A stretch of 64,000 nucleotides of DNA from Brevibacillus laterosporus (GCA_007833815.1 CP033464.1:2551501-2615500), one strand, 5' to 3'; counted from the stretch's first letter, positions 36,741 to 45,764 are shown. Notes: a model not told the origin generated them from the letters alone. Program-made: numbers and translations.

Positions 36741-38555
36741 ATGGATCGTCTGGAAAGGCAGAAAAAAATTCGCAATTTCTCTATCATCGCGCATATCGAC
36801 CATGGGAAATCTACCCTGGCAGACCGTATTCTTGAACTGACTGGAGCTTTGACTGCTCGTGAGATGGAAGCACAGTTTCTTGATACGATGGATTTGGAAA
36901 GAGAACGCGGCATTACGATTAAATTAAACGCTGTTCGCCTGAACTACAAAGCAGACGATGGCGAGGAGTATATTCTTCACTTGATCGACACACCAGGACA
37001 CGTCGACTTCACCTATGAAGTATCACGTAGCTTGGCGGCTTGTGAAGGAGCGCTGCTAGTCGTGGATGCAGCGCAAGGGATTGAAGCGCAAACCCTAGCA
37101 AACGTATATTTGGCGCTTGATAACAATCTGGAGATCATTCCAATCATTAATAAGATTGATTTGCCAAGTGCAGAACCAGAGCGTGTTAAACAAGAAGTAG
37201 AAGACGTCATCGGTCTCGATACGAGCGATGCGGTTCTTACTTCAGCTAAATCAGGCATAGGCATTAAAGAAGTGCTGGAAGCTGTTGTACAAAAAGTGCC
37301 AGCTCCGACAGGGGACCCTGAAGCACCATTGCAAGCACTGATTTTTGATTCTTATTTCGATGCATATCGAGGGGTTATTGCCTCTGTGCGTATCGTGAAT
37401 GGTACCTTGAAAAAAGGTATGAAAATCAAAATGATGGCAACCAACAAGACATTTGAAGTTACGGAGGTAGGTACTTCTACTCCGCGTCAAACCCAAGTGG
37501 ATGAACTGACAGTTGGGGATGTAGGGTACGTGGCTGCTTCGATTAAAACGGTAGGAGATACAACAGTCGGTGATACCATAACAGACGCGAATCGCCCAGC
37601 AACGGAAGCTCTACCTGGTTATCGTAAAATCAACTCTATGGTATTCTGCGGTTTGTATCCAATTGATACCAGTGATTACAACGATCTTCGTGATGCTTTG
37701 GAGAAATTACAGCTTAATGATGCCTCTTTGCAGTTTGAACCCGAGACATCTCAAGCACTCGGTTTTGGTTTCCGCTGTGGATTTTTAGGACTTTTGCACA
37801 TGGAGATCATTCAGGAGCGCATCGAGCGTGAATTTGACATTGATTTAATCACGACAGCTCCGAGTGTAATTTACCGCATCACGCAAACGGATGGTGAGAT
37901 CATCGAGATCGATAACCCATCCAAGATGCCTGAAGTGCAAAAGATCGAGAAGATTGAGGAACCATATGTAACATCTACGGTTATGGTACCTAAAGATTTT
38001 GTAGGTGATGTTATGCAGCTTTGCCAAGGTAAACGCGGTGACTTCCTTGACATGCAGTATCTTGGTGAAAATCGTGTTCAACTAAAATACGATATGCCAT
38101 TGTCTGAGATCGTATATGATTTCTTTGATCTATTGAAATCCGGTACTAAAGGCTATGCTTCCTTTGATTATGAAATGGCTGGATACAAAGCATCTAAGCT
38201 TGTTCGAATGGACATTCTTTTAAATTCTGAGATTGTAGATGCTCTTTCCTTTATCGTTCACAAGGATACGGCTTATGCCCGTGGTAAGGTCATTTGCGAG
38301 AAGCTTAAAAAGTTGATTCCACGTCAGCAGTTTGAGGTACCAATTCAAGCAGCTATCGGTCAAAAGATCGTAGCTCGTGAAAGCATTAGTGCTATGCGTA
38401 AAAACGTATTAGCGAAATGTTACGGTGGGGATATTTCCCGGAAACGGAAGCTGTTAGAGAAGCAAAAAGAAGGTAAAAAGCGCATGAAAGCGGTAGGTTC
38501 CGTAGAAGTGCCACAAGAAGCATTTATGGCTGTTTTACGTATGGATGATAAGTAA
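36741..38555 (+). CDS. lepA: Elongation factor 4 (LepA)
   Basis: A 604-residue translational GTPase. G1 is AHIDHGKST (17-25), G3 DTPGHVDF, G4 NKID, followed by domain II, and ends with the LepA-specific C-terminal domain ([38 protein letters not shown]). It acts on ribosomes in the back-translocation or initiation/recycling step still debated. I take the ATG at 36741 with GGGAGGG upstream, over an in-frame ATG 78 bp earlier. The last 13 codons and stop are repeated at 54015-54053: the gene is the target site of the island that follows. Confidence 0.96.
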   Translation: MDRLERQKKIRNFSIIAHIDHGKSTLADRILELTGALTAREMEAQFLDTMDLERERGITIKLNAVRLNYKADDGEEYILHLIDTPGHVDFTYEVSRSLAACEGALLVVDAAQGIEAQTLANVYLALDNNLEIIPIINKIDLPSAEPERVKQEVEDVIGLDTSDAVLTSAKSGIGIKEVLEAVVQKVPAPTGDPEAPLQALIFDSYFDAYRGVIASVRIVNGTLKKGMKIKMMATNKTFEVTEVGTSTPRQTQVDELTVGDVGYVAASIKTVGDTTVGDTITDANRPATEALPGYRKINSMVFCGLYPIDTSDYNDLRDALEKLQLNDASLQFEPETSQALGFGFRCGFLGLLHMEIIQERIEREFDIDLITTAPSVIYRITQTDGEIIEIDNPSKMPEVQKIEKIEEPYVTSTVMVPKDFVGDVMQLCQGKRGDFLDMQYLGENRVQLKYDMPLSEIVYDFFDLLKSGTKGYASFDYEMAGYKASKLVRMDILLNSEIVDALSFIVHKDTAYARGKVICEKLKKLIPRQQFEVPIQAAIGQKIVARESISAMRKNVLAKCYGGDISRKRKLLEKQKEGKKRMKAVGSVEVPQEAFMAVLRMDDK

Positions 38556-38557
38556 GA
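38514..38557 (+). repeat. attL-like copy of the lepA 3' end
   Basis: These 44 bp match 54011-54054 in the same orientation with only two differences, both synonymous in lepA (TTT/TTC and CGT/CGC). The last 17 bp are identical and end 2 bp after the stop. With an integrase gene just inside, this marks the left end of a site-specific insertion. Confidence 0.88.
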
Positions 38558-38613
38558 AGTAAGTTATACCAACGGTTTGAGTGGTGTTAAGGGTGGCGCG
38601 CGTATACCTTTTA

Positions 38614-38640
38614 GGTGGAAGTTGCCACCCATTTGCCACC
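38614..38640. repeat. Short repeats inside the left end, possible integrase arm sites
   Basis: TTGCCACC occurs twice (38622-38629 and 38633-38640), with inverted GGTGG copies at 38614 and 38592. Clusters of short repeats beside an att site are typical integrase arm-binding sites. No binding data. Confidence 0.45.
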
Positions 38641-38661
38641 GCTTCGAAAAAATGCCGACAA

Positions 38662-39290
38662 TTATAATTCGTGCGCAATAGAATCAAATATGTCAGTAGC
38701 ATCACGTGCCATTTTTTGTGTAAGATGAACATAACGGTCTTCAGTAATAGCTGATCGGCTATGCCCTAATCTTTTTTGGACTGTCTTAATAGGCATTCCT
38801 CTTTCTATTAGCATTGTTGCATGAGTATGTCTTAATGAGTGATAATTAAATTTGATATCCAAAGCCTCACAAGCTTTTCTAGTGTGGTATTTTGAACTTC
38901 TCCTACCTTCACACCTGTATGTAGCCCAATTTGGAAAGCAACATGAAACGGATGTCCTTCACAAAAGTAACGGCTTAACTTTTGTAGATTCTCTTTACTT
39001 TGAATCTTTAAATCTTCCCTAGTAGGCCTTCTAGAAGTTTCAATCATCAACTCGACATATTGTATTGGGTTCTCGCTAATGTATTTGTATGGGTACACAG
39101 CTTGTTTTAAAGATTTATTTAATATTCCAGCTAAAATATTTAAGGTTGGACGAGCAAAACCCTCGCGGACTTTTAAATTCATGAACTGTTGTAAAACGTG
39201 TGGCGTTAATGAACGCAATTTATATTTACCTAAATGAGGTAGAATATGAATCCTTATTGCAGACTCATAATAAGAATATATGTTCTGTTT
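38662..39290 (-). pseudogene. Tyrosine recombinase/phage-type integrase, decayed
   Basis: Two frames together resemble a Tn916/phage-type integrase. The upstream one has the core-binding region (YYESAIRIHILPHLGKYKL, LTPHVLQQFMNLKVREG) and the start of the catalytic domain, where the usual TGxRxGE reads TGVKVGE, so the first catalytic Arg is replaced by Lys. The second has the C-terminal motifs SLRHTHATM, LGHS and the probable catalytic Tyr in DRYVHLT. About 90 residues between them and the N-terminal arm domain are missing, and the frames do not join. Transcribed towards lepA, next to the att repeat. Not functional as it stands. Confidence 0.85.
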
Positions 39291-39340
39291 TCGTGTATAA
39301 TAAACTGCCTTTCGGCTGGAAAACGCAAAAAATTATGCAT

Positions 39341-39553
39341 TTACTCCTCTTTGTCGGGTATATGCTCAATAATTTCCTCAATGCTAACCCCAAAATAATT
39401 ACAAAGTTTGTCCAACACCTCCATTGATACGTATTCATCTCTGCCCATTTTAGCAACAGTTATTGAGTGGAAGCCAAGGATCTCTCTTAGGTCTTTTTTC
39501 TTCATATCTTTGTCAATCATCATTTTCCATAGTGGCTTGTAGGTAAAACCCAT
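39341..39553 (-). CDS. Small XRE/Cro-type regulator
   Basis: An intact 70-residue helix-turn-helix protein (MKKKDLREILGFHSITVAKMG, then CNYFGVSIEEIIEHIPD), of the HTH_26 type common on phages and integrative elements. It lies upstream of the integrase remnant on the same strand and may have controlled it. Ribosome-binding site GGGAGGTGATG before the ATG. Confidence 0.8.
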   Translation of the reverse strand: MGFTYKPLWKMMIDKDMKKKDLREILGFHSITVAKMGRDEYVSMEVLDKLCNYFGVSIEEIIEHIPDKEE

Positions 39554-39730
39554 TGCTTACATCACCTCCCTGATTTTTATATGTAATTATATCTGCCAAA
39601 ACTCACAAAAACAAATATAAAATACACAAAAGTGATTTTTTATGTTGACCGTATTACTTCAAATGTGTATTATAAATACATAAACATGATCTTTAGTATA
39701 TATAAGTGTGTATTTCTTGAGGTGATTTGT

Positions 39731-40455
39731 GTGGATGCATTAACTATGAAAAGTATGGAGAGATTCAGTAACTTTGCAAAGAAAGAGCATCTTAGGCATG
39801 CAATAGAGGCCCATCTGAAGCAAACCAGTGAGAGGTTGACTCCATCAACTTTAAAAGTATTAGACGTATTGAGATTGCGTTTTATGAAAGTGATCGGGGT
39901 GGCCTACTTAAAGATTGAAACCATAATGAAGATGACAAAGGTTAGCAGGGCGAGCGTCGAAAGAGGGATAAGAAAGCTGGAGTAGCTGGGGATTATCAAA
40001 CAAAGTTACGACAGCGAGAAAAACGGGATTGCAGGGGGCTAACATGTTCGCTTTTTTACCCTCAAATGACGGGGTTAAGGTGGAAGGGGTTGGGTGGTGG
40101 AGAAAACCCAACAATACCAAGCTCTGAGGCTAACAAAAGCAAGTCCAATACAAGTGTTTTTAATACTCCAAAAAACCAAAAAGAAAATAATAAGAATAAC
40201 GTTAAAGTAACACGGCTAGAAAAGGATTCCACAGTTATTCCGAGCTACATCCCGAAGGAATTTGTTAAGGCAATCCAGCCAGCGTTCTCTTGTGGGACAG
40301 TTATTAAGCAATTCTGGACAAGGGTTGTGATGTTCAAAAGAATAACTGGGTGGGAGAGAAACGAGAACGTTATTCCCGTAGCTTTAGATGCTTGGGAATA
40401 TACGAAGCAGAACCAGATACTGAACACAAGGGAAAGAGATATTTTTACATGTTAA
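39731..40455 (+). pseudogene. Phage/plasmid-type helix-turn-helix protein, broken
   Basis: The first part (GTG at 39731 after GAGGTGA) gives 85 residues ending in the helix-turn-helix MTKVSRASVERGIRKLE, and then an amber stop at 39983-39985. Reading through, the next frame gives LGIIKQSYDSEKNGIAGG, and after indels in a G-run other frames give MFAFLPSN and then SSEANKSKSN, VPSYIP-like and WERNENVIPVALDAWEY. Together this resembles one protein of the helix-turn-helix family found on Bacillus phages and plasmids, now broken by a nonsense mutation and at least two frameshifts. Function unknown. Confidence 0.6.
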
Positions 40456-40628
40456 ACGGAGTTGATAAATCGGGTAATGAAAATACCATTAAAGTAGGGC
40501 TTTCTGGTAAAGATGGGTATCAAGATTGTTATTTAAAAGTTCATGTAAAAGGAAAGTATGTTTACGGATTTGAGGAAGTGCAAGAAAAAGAAGTTCCTAA
40601 AAAAGCTAAAGAAATACTAAAAAAATAA
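40403..40628 (+). pseudogene. C-terminal fragment of a YxeA-family (DUF1093) protein
   Basis: About 70 residues, KGKRYFYMLNGVDKSGNENT, then YLKVHVKGKYVYGFEEVQ and KEVPKKAKEILKK, match the second half of small secreted YxeA proteins. The N-terminal signal sequence and first half are absent; the fragment is joined to the preceding relic. No start with a ribosome-binding site is evident. It is followed by a terminator. Confidence 0.6.
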
Positions 40629-40667
40629 CAAGAAAATATATCCCCTAAGTTTACAGGCTCTATATAA

Positions 40668-40717
40668 ACGCTGTCCTCTCGTGATGAATTTAAAACGAAT
40701 GGATAGCGTTTTTTTCT
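40668..40717 (+). terminator. Terminator after the yxeA-like fragment
   Basis: AACGCTGTCC and GGATAGCGTT pair with one mismatch, followed by TTTTTTCTTT. Confidence 0.65.
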
Positions 40718-40721
40718 TTGA

Positions 40722-40786
40722 GGGGTAGCACCACATGCCCATCAACTTAAAATAATTTAGTACCCCCAAAACGAAAAATACGCTAT
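40722..40786 (+). repeat. IS231-type left end, copy A
   Basis: Starts GGGGTAGCACCA, then CATGCCCATCAACTTAA at 40734-40750, which matches the terminal repeat I recall for IS231 elements, and ends CCCCCAAAACGAAAAA. A related copy in the same orientation is at 42434-42498, beyond the toxin gene. No inverted partner was seen. Confidence 0.7.
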
Positions 40787-40823
40787 TCTTTCCGTAGATT
40801 TATAGGAGAGGATGGCGGTTTTT

Positions 40824-41366
40824 ATGGAAATCTTAGACGAGCTGCAGCTTTTTTCTCAAGAGCTCCAGCGTTTCTTAGTGCCTGAAGCTCTTGAAGAGCT
40901 TGCCAGAGAAGCTGGTTTTACCAAACGGAAAAGTAAGTAATCAGTCTCAGGAGTTAGTTGCACTTTGTGTATGGTTAAGTCAAAAGGTTGCAAGCACATC
41001 TTTAATGAAATTATGTAGTCGTTTAGAGGCATACACTGGGATATTAATGAGTCCGGAAGGGCTAAATAAGCGATTTAATAGAGAAGCCGTACAATTTCTT
41101 CAACGAATTTTTTCACACCTTCTATTCAAAAGCTATACGCTGCCGATACATTACCTCATGGTTACGCGACTTTGTTTCATAGAATCCGCATACTAGACTC
41201 CACTACTTTTCAGCTTCCGGATATCTTTGCTTCTGCTTATAAAGGATCTGGGGGAAGTAGCCATACAGCCGGTGTTAAAATTCAGTTAGAATATGACCTT
41301 CTTAGTGGACAGTTCCTACACGTTGAAGCAGGACCAGGAAAATGGAGAATTTATGAACATATCTGA
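40824..41366 (+). pseudogene. IS231-like (IS4 family) transposase, N-terminal remnant
   Basis: Three frames joined give about 180 residues of an IS231-type transposase: EILDELQLFSQELQRFLV, QSQELVALCVWLSQKVAS, LMSPEGLNKRFNREAVQFL, then RIRILDSTTFQLPDIFASAY with the first DDE aspartate, and KIQLEYDLLSGQFLHVEAGPGK. Frameshifts lie near 40935 and 41125, and the gene is cut off after GPGK, so more than half, with the remaining catalytic residues, is gone. An AGGAGAGG site stands upstream. Confidence 0.85.
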
Positions 41367-41408
41367 TTACATAATGAAAATAGTGGAATTTAATTGTATG
41401 ATTTTATA

Positions 41409-41424
41409 TGTGAATATATTCACA
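41409..41424 (+). promoter_or_regulatory. Perfect 16-bp palindrome of Fnr/Crp type upstream of the toxin gene
   Basis: TGTGAATATATTCACA is identical to its complement and fits TGTGA-N6-TCACA, the box bound by Fnr and ArcR in Bacillus. It ends 26 bp before the toxin ATG, so it overlaps the likely promoter or leader and would more likely repress than activate. Confidence 0.5.
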
Positions 41425-41450
41425 AATAAAATATTAACGGGAGGGTTTTT

Positions 41451-42404
41451 ATGAAAAAATTTGCAAGTTTAATTCTTATAAGTGTGTTCCTTTTTTCGAG
41501 TACGCCATTTGTTCATGCGTCATCCACAGATGTTCAAGAAAGATTACGGGACTTGGCAAGAGAAAATGAAGCTGGAACCCTTAATGAAGCATGGAATACT
41601 AACTTCAAACCCAGTGATGAACAACAATTCTCTTATAGTCCAACTGAAGGTATTGTTTTCTTAACACCACCTAAAAATGTTATTGGCGAAAGAAGAATTT
41701 CACAGTATAAAGTAAATAATGCATGGGCTACATTAGAAGGAAGTCCAACCGAAGTATCGGGGACACCTTTATATGTGGGAAAAAACGTATTAGATAACTC
41801 AAAAGGAACAATGGATCAAGAGCTGTTAACACCCGAGTTTAACTATACCTATACGGAAAGCACTTCAAATACAACAACTCATGGATTAAAAGTAGGAGTC
41901 AAAACCACTGCTACCATGAAATTCCCGATTGCTCAGGGTAGCATGGAAGCTTCTACTGAATATAACTTTCAAGATTCTTCCACTGATACTACAACTAAAA
42001 CAGTATCATATAAAAGCCCATCACAAAAGATTAAAGTACCAGCAGGTAAAACCTTTAGAGTTTTAGCATACCTAAATACTGGATCTATTTCAGGTGAAGC
42101 TAACCTTTACGCAAATGTTGGGGGTATAGCTTGGGGGGTTTTACCAGGTTATCCCAATGGCGGAGGAGTAAATATAGGTGCTGTACTTAGCAAATGCCAA
42201 CAAAAAGGATGGGGAGATTTCAGAAACTTTCAACCTAGTGGAAGAGATGTAATCGTTAAAGGCCAAGGTACTTTCAAATCTAATTATGGAACGGACTTCA
42301 TTTTAAAAATTGAAGACATCACAGATTCAAAGTTACGAAACAATAACGGGAGTGGAACTGTCGTTCAAGAGATTAAAGTTCCACTAATTAGAACTGAAAT
42401 ATAG
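41451..42404 (+). CDS. Secreted aerolysin-type pore-forming toxin, ETX/MTX2 family
   Basis: A 317-residue protein with a signal peptide (MKKFASLILISVFLFSSTPF, cleavage after VHA near residue 24). The mature part is rich in Ser/Thr and beta-strand, with ETX/MTX2 features: QELLTPEFNYTYTESTSNTTTHGLKVGVKTTATMKFP, followed by the amphipathic TEYNFQDSSTDTTTKTVSY region that would form the membrane hairpin, and KVPAGKTFRVLAYL. The family includes Clostridium epsilon toxin and insecticidal Mtx2/3 proteins. It oligomerises on host membranes into beta-barrel pores; the target here is unknown. GGGAGGG precedes the ATG. The gene is intact and looks AT-rich, lying between IS231-type ends: horizontal origin likely. 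Confidence 0.88.
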   Translation: MKKFASLILISVFLFSSTPFVHASSTDVQERLRDLARENEAGTLNEAWNTNFKPSDEQQFSYSPTEGIVFLTPPKNVIGERRISQYKVNNAWATLEGSPTEVSGTPLYVGKNVLDNSKGTMDQELLTPEFNYTYTESTSNTTTHGLKVGVKTTATMKFPIAQGSMEASTEYNFQDSSTDTTTKTVSYKSPSQKIKVPAGKTFRVLAYLNTGSISGEANLYANVGGIAWGVLPGYPNGGGVNIGAVLSKCQQKGWGDFRNFQPSGRDVIVKGQGTFKSNYGTDFILKIEDITDSKLRNNNGSGTVVQEIKVPLIRTEI

Positions 42405-42433
42405 TAAGTCACTTTTTGATTATCCGTCTACTA

Positions 42434-42498
42434 GGGGTAGCACCACATCGCTATCAAGTTAAGAAATTGGTTGTTCCCCAAAACGAAAAAAATGAGCT
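42434..42498 (+). repeat. IS231-type left end, copy B
   Basis: GGGGTAGCACCACAT, then CGCTATCAAGTTAAG and CCCCAAAACGAAAAA, aligns without gaps with copy A at 40722-40786 in the same orientation. It is followed after about 55 bp by the left end of an IS3-family element, with no transposase frame of its own. Confidence 0.7.
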
Positions 42499-42554
42499 GA
42501 ATTATTATAAACAACTATGGAAAGATTACGGGAAAGCCCTCTGACGGAACGAAG

Positions 42555-43822
42555 TGCACCCCTTAAAGTAGACATTGGAAAAACCCTCGAGGTTATCCGA
42601 TGAACTTTAGGGGGTGTATTTTTATGGCAATCAAAGGACAGAAGTTTAGAAGTTATCCAGAATCACTTAAATTTGGAAGCAGTACGATTGCATCTAAATG
42701 AAAAGTGGACTCACAAACAGATAGCTGAACACTTGGGAATTAACGATAAAGATCGTGTTAAAGTTTGGATGAGAAAATATAGAAAGCAGGGGGAATTCGG
42801 CTTGCTTGATCAACGTGGACGACGTGAGGTGTATCTTGACCAGGATCGATACGTCCATAAAATAGAGCGGGAGAATGAAATCCTAAAAAAGTGTTTGGAA
42901 ATTTGGATGCGGGAGGGATAAGAAAGAAATATCGGATGGTGGAGAGCTTGTCTACAATGTATCCAATTACTGAGGTTTGTATGGTGTTAGGGGTTTCGAG
43001 AAGTGGCTATTACAAGTACCTCTCCACTAGAAACTTGCATAGGGATAAGTCGATGAAAAAACGGATCAGAACGATCTAGAACAAAGGAAAGGGATATACG
43101 GATATCGTAGAATTCAAGCTGAACTGTTACGTCAATTTGGTTGTAGGGTTACTCATAAGAAAGTATTACGCATCATGCAGAATTTGGGACTCAAAGCCAT
43201 CATTCGCCGTAAACGTGCCTATATGACTACCTATCAAGCAAAGGTATCGGATGGGCGTGTTGCAGATCATTTACTCAAACGTGATTTTACCGCTCAAGAG
43301 CCTAATCAAAAATGGGTAACTGACGTTACTCAATATCGAATCGGTGAGGAACGTATCTACCTTTCCGCAATCAAAGATTTATGCACGCATGAGATTATCG
43401 CTTATCACATCAGTACTCGAAATGACAATGCGCTTGTTCTAGAGACTTTTAGGAAAGCATTTGAAATGCAAAAAGACGTGACTGGTTTGATCGTTCACAG
43501 CGATCAAGGTTCCCAGTACACGTCCCACGCATACCACGACATGCTACCTATGGTTGGCGCCCAAATTAGCATGTCCCGACGGGGCAATTGCCTAGACAAT
43601 GCCTCGATTGAAAGCTTCTTTTCTCATTTGAAAACCGAAGCCCTATATCCTTATGATATACGAGATCTTCAAGATGCTCAAAGGAGAATTGAAAATTACA
43701 TTTATTTTTACAACGAAGAACGTCTTCAACTGAAGCTAAATAAACTGACGCCTAGTGAATTTAGGCGTCAGTTAGCGGCCTAACGGCCGGGGTTTTTCTT
43801 ACTGTCTACAAAACGGGGTCTT
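42555..43822 (+). mobile_element. IS3-family insertion sequence, inactivated
   Basis: Imperfect inverted ends ACCCCTTAAAGTAGAC (42558-42573) and, reversed, ACCCCGTTTTGTAGAC (43804-43819) frame an orfA-orfB transposase. The exact outer ends and any target duplication are not clear. It sits between IS231-type copy B and the first XRE gene. Confidence 0.8.
42624..43783 (+). pseudogene. IS3-family transposase OrfAB with two extra frameshifts
   Basis: OrfA starts MAIKGQKFRSYPESLK at 42624; an extra T then shifts the frame to LEAVRLHLNEKWTHKQIAEHL and so on to 42921. The normal programmed -1 site A-AAA-AAG is at 42885-42891, leading into OrfB (GNLDAGGIRKKYRMVESL). A missing A in an A-run near 43055 interrupts OrfB before LEQRKGIYGYRRIQAEL. 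The rest is intact: WVTDVTQYR (D), HSDQGSQYTS (D) and DNASIESFFSHLKTE (E), the DDE residues of the rve domain, ending at 43783. Both indels are in homopolymers. Confidence 0.85.
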
Positions 43823-43841
43823 GACCACCCTGTATGGGGGC

Positions 43842-43885
43842 TTTTTTCGTCAAAACCTCCATTTCCTCGTCAAAGGATTCGACAA
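43842..43885 (+). repeat. 44-bp repeat upstream of the first small XRE gene
   Basis: T-run, CGTCAAAACCTCCATTT, CTCGTCAAAGGATTCGACAA: matches 45721-45764 with one mismatch. It contains two CGTCAAA units about 21 bp apart, a possible operator. Confidence 0.75.
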
Positions 43886-43918
43886 GCCCTATAGTGAAGT
43901 GAGCCATGGGGTGATTTT

Positions 43919-44152
43919 ATGCGAAGTAAGTTGAAAGAGATATTGGGGGAGCGAGGGGTTAAGCAGAGATGGCTGTGTGAACGTGTAGGATTATCTACTT
44001 CTGCAATGAGCCAAATCGTACGTGGGGAAAGTTTACCTACTCTGCCAGTTGCATTTCGTATTGCAAAGGGTGCTTTATTCACAAGCAGCAGTTCTAACGG
44101 ATTTCCGTGGGCATCCTGTAAAAAAACTGAATGGGGAGTAGAACAACCTTTA
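43919..44152 (+). pseudogene. Small XRE-type regulator, 3' end disrupted
   Basis: The first ~50 residues, with LKEILGERGVKQRWLCERVG and LSTSAMSQIVRGESLPTL, are a clear helix-turn-helix and align well with the intact regulator at 45801-46010. After VAFRIAK the sequence departs from the expected KxLxxxIEEIW ending; an inserted base is likely, and the frame then runs without similarity into the glycosyltransferase start. GGGGTGATTTT precedes the ATG. The DNA-binding part could still be made. Confidence 0.6.
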
Positions 44153-44169
44153 TTATGGGAGGGAAGCAA

Positions 44170-45402
44170 ATGGCAAAGGCACTATACATCAGTATGTTGG
44201 GAGAAGGTCATGTAAATCCAACGTTAGGGCTAGTAACAGATTTAGTAAAGCGCGGGGAGCAGATCGTCTATTATTCGTCCAATCATTTTCAAGAGAAAAT
44301 TGAACAAACAGGAGCTATATTTCGGCCTGTGGATCAAAGGGCGCAAGAAATACTTCAAGAAATTAGTAATCTGATTAATTCACAGCCGGTGGAGTTTTTC
44401 CTGCAATTTCTACATGCCATGGAAATGATAACGGATACCATACAAAACGAAATTACGAATGAGACATATGACTATCTCTTATACGATGCACAAACGATGG
44501 TAGGTACCTGGATTGCTCACCAATGTAAGTTATTATCCATTGCTACTTGGACTACATTTGCATTTTCAAATGATCCTCATGAAAATATGACACTAACAGA
44601 CTCAGATGATGAAAAAGGGAAGCTAGAGAGGCTGGCTACGCTTCAAAATTTTTTACAATTGGAAAAAATACAAGAACGTAAAAAGCAATTAGAAAGCAAA
44701 TATAAAGTTCCATTTCCGGGATTTTTTTTATCGAATCCTGGACCAGTTGATTTAAATATTGTGTTCACTTCTTCTTATTTCCAGAGAAATAGTGAGCAGT
44801 TTAATGACAACTATATTTTTGTAGGTCCTTCAATACCAGATAGCAGTCACCTTGGTGATTTTCCCATTGATGAGTTAAAAGGAAAACAAGTCATCTTCAT
44901 CTCTATGGGAACGATCGTAAACCAACAGCTAGAGCTTTATCAAAAATGCTTTACGGCTTTAAAAGACGTAGATGGTAAGGTAGTACTTAGCATTGGAAAG
45001 AATACAACAATGAAAGAATTAGGGGATATACCAGATAACTTTATTGTGCGTCATTATGTTCCTCAAATAGATGTATTACGTCACACAAATGTGTTTATTA
45101 GCCATTGTGGTATGAATAGCATAAGTGAATCACTTTATTTTGAAGTACCGTTAGTTATGCTGCCCATTGTTAATGATCAACCTATGATAGCACAACGGGT
45201 GAAGGAGCTTGGAGCAGGGGTTTTGTTAGATTTTGAAAATCTATCATCAGAGGATATTAAACAAGCTGTTCACGAGGTTTTAGAAAATCCGATTTATCAG
45301 GAAAAGGCAAAAAAAATCAGTCAGTCATTTCATAAGTCTGGAGGGCGTCAAAGGGCAGCGGACGAAGTGTTCAAATTTACTCGTACCATAACAAAAAGGT
45401 AA
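44170..45402 (+). CDS. MGT-family UDP-glycosyltransferase (macrolide-type)
   Basis: A 410-residue GT1-family enzyme. The N-terminal acceptor domain (ALYISMLGEGHVNPTLGLV) and the C-terminal donor domain with the UDPGT signature HTNVFISHCGMNSISESLYFEVPLVMLP, which holds the His and Gln-like contact for the nucleotide sugar. Relatives (MGT, YjiC) attach glucose to macrolides, flavonoids and other hydrophobic compounds, often for detoxification. The substrate here is unknown. I take the ATG at 44170 with GGGAGGG upstream, over an in-frame ATG at 44131 that overlaps the broken XRE gene. Confidence 0.88.
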   Translation: MAKALYISMLGEGHVNPTLGLVTDLVKRGEQIVYYSSNHFQEKIEQTGAIFRPVDQRAQEILQEISNLINSQPVEFFLQFLHAMEMITDTIQNEITNETYDYLLYDAQTMVGTWIAHQCKLLSIATWTTFAFSNDPHENMTLTDSDDEKGKLERLATLQNFLQLEKIQERKKQLESKYKVPFPGFFLSNPGPVDLNIVFTSSYFQRNSEQFNDNYIFVGPSIPDSSHLGDFPIDELKGKQVIFISMGTIVNQQLELYQKCFTALKDVDGKVVLSIGKNTTMKELGDIPDNFIVRHYVPQIDVLRHTNVFISHCGMNSISESLYFEVPLVMLPIVNDQPMIAQRVKELGAGVLLDFENLSSEDIKQAVHEVLENPIYQEKAKKISQSFHKSGGRQRAADEVFKFTRTITKR

Positions 45403-45690
45403 TTTATTTGTAACCGATGTGGAATAAAGTTTTGGCAGGATGAATTTAAAATGGTCCATATAAGTCTGATAAATAAGTCTTTTAGTCCCATCTCGAATAA
45501 GACGTACTGATCAGACTGCTGATTAAATCGCTTCGATCTAGCCAGTTAATTTGGCTGCAATATGACATGCGAGCATTGGAAGCGACAGAAGTGGTTAAGG
45601 GTGAATAAATGTAGAAGTCAGGCAAGTAGTCTAATCATTTCTTCTTAAAGAGGCATAAAATATATGGCCTGTGGGAACATGGATACAGAC
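45403..45690. other. Intergenic region without a supported gene
   Basis: A plus-strand frame without start near 45505-45605 reads LIWLQYDMRALEATEVVKGE and stops; it may be a gene remnant but I do not recognise it. Nothing else is supported here. Confidence 0.4.
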
Positions 45691-45726
45691 GACCTTGCCA
45701 GTAAGATGGTGGCGGGGTCTTTTTTT
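45691..45726 (+). terminator. Terminator, possibly of the glycosyltransferase gene
   Basis: GACCTTGCC (45691-45699) and GGCGGGGTC (45711-45719) pair with two G-U pairs, followed by seven T. Its T-run is part of the 44-bp repeat. Confidence 0.7.
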
Positions 45727-45764
45727 CGTCAAAACCTCCATTTACTCGTCAAAGGATTCGACAA
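45721..45764 (+). repeat. 44-bp repeat upstream of the second small XRE gene
   Basis: Second copy of the sequence at 43842-43885, with one mismatch, 37 bp before the TTG start of the regulator. Conservation upstream of two paralogues suggests a shared operator or promoter. Confidence 0.75.

Noticed and set aside
42891-43079. Separate small genes in the first IS3 element
   Set aside because: They join into one OrfAB transposase through the programmed -1 site and two indels.
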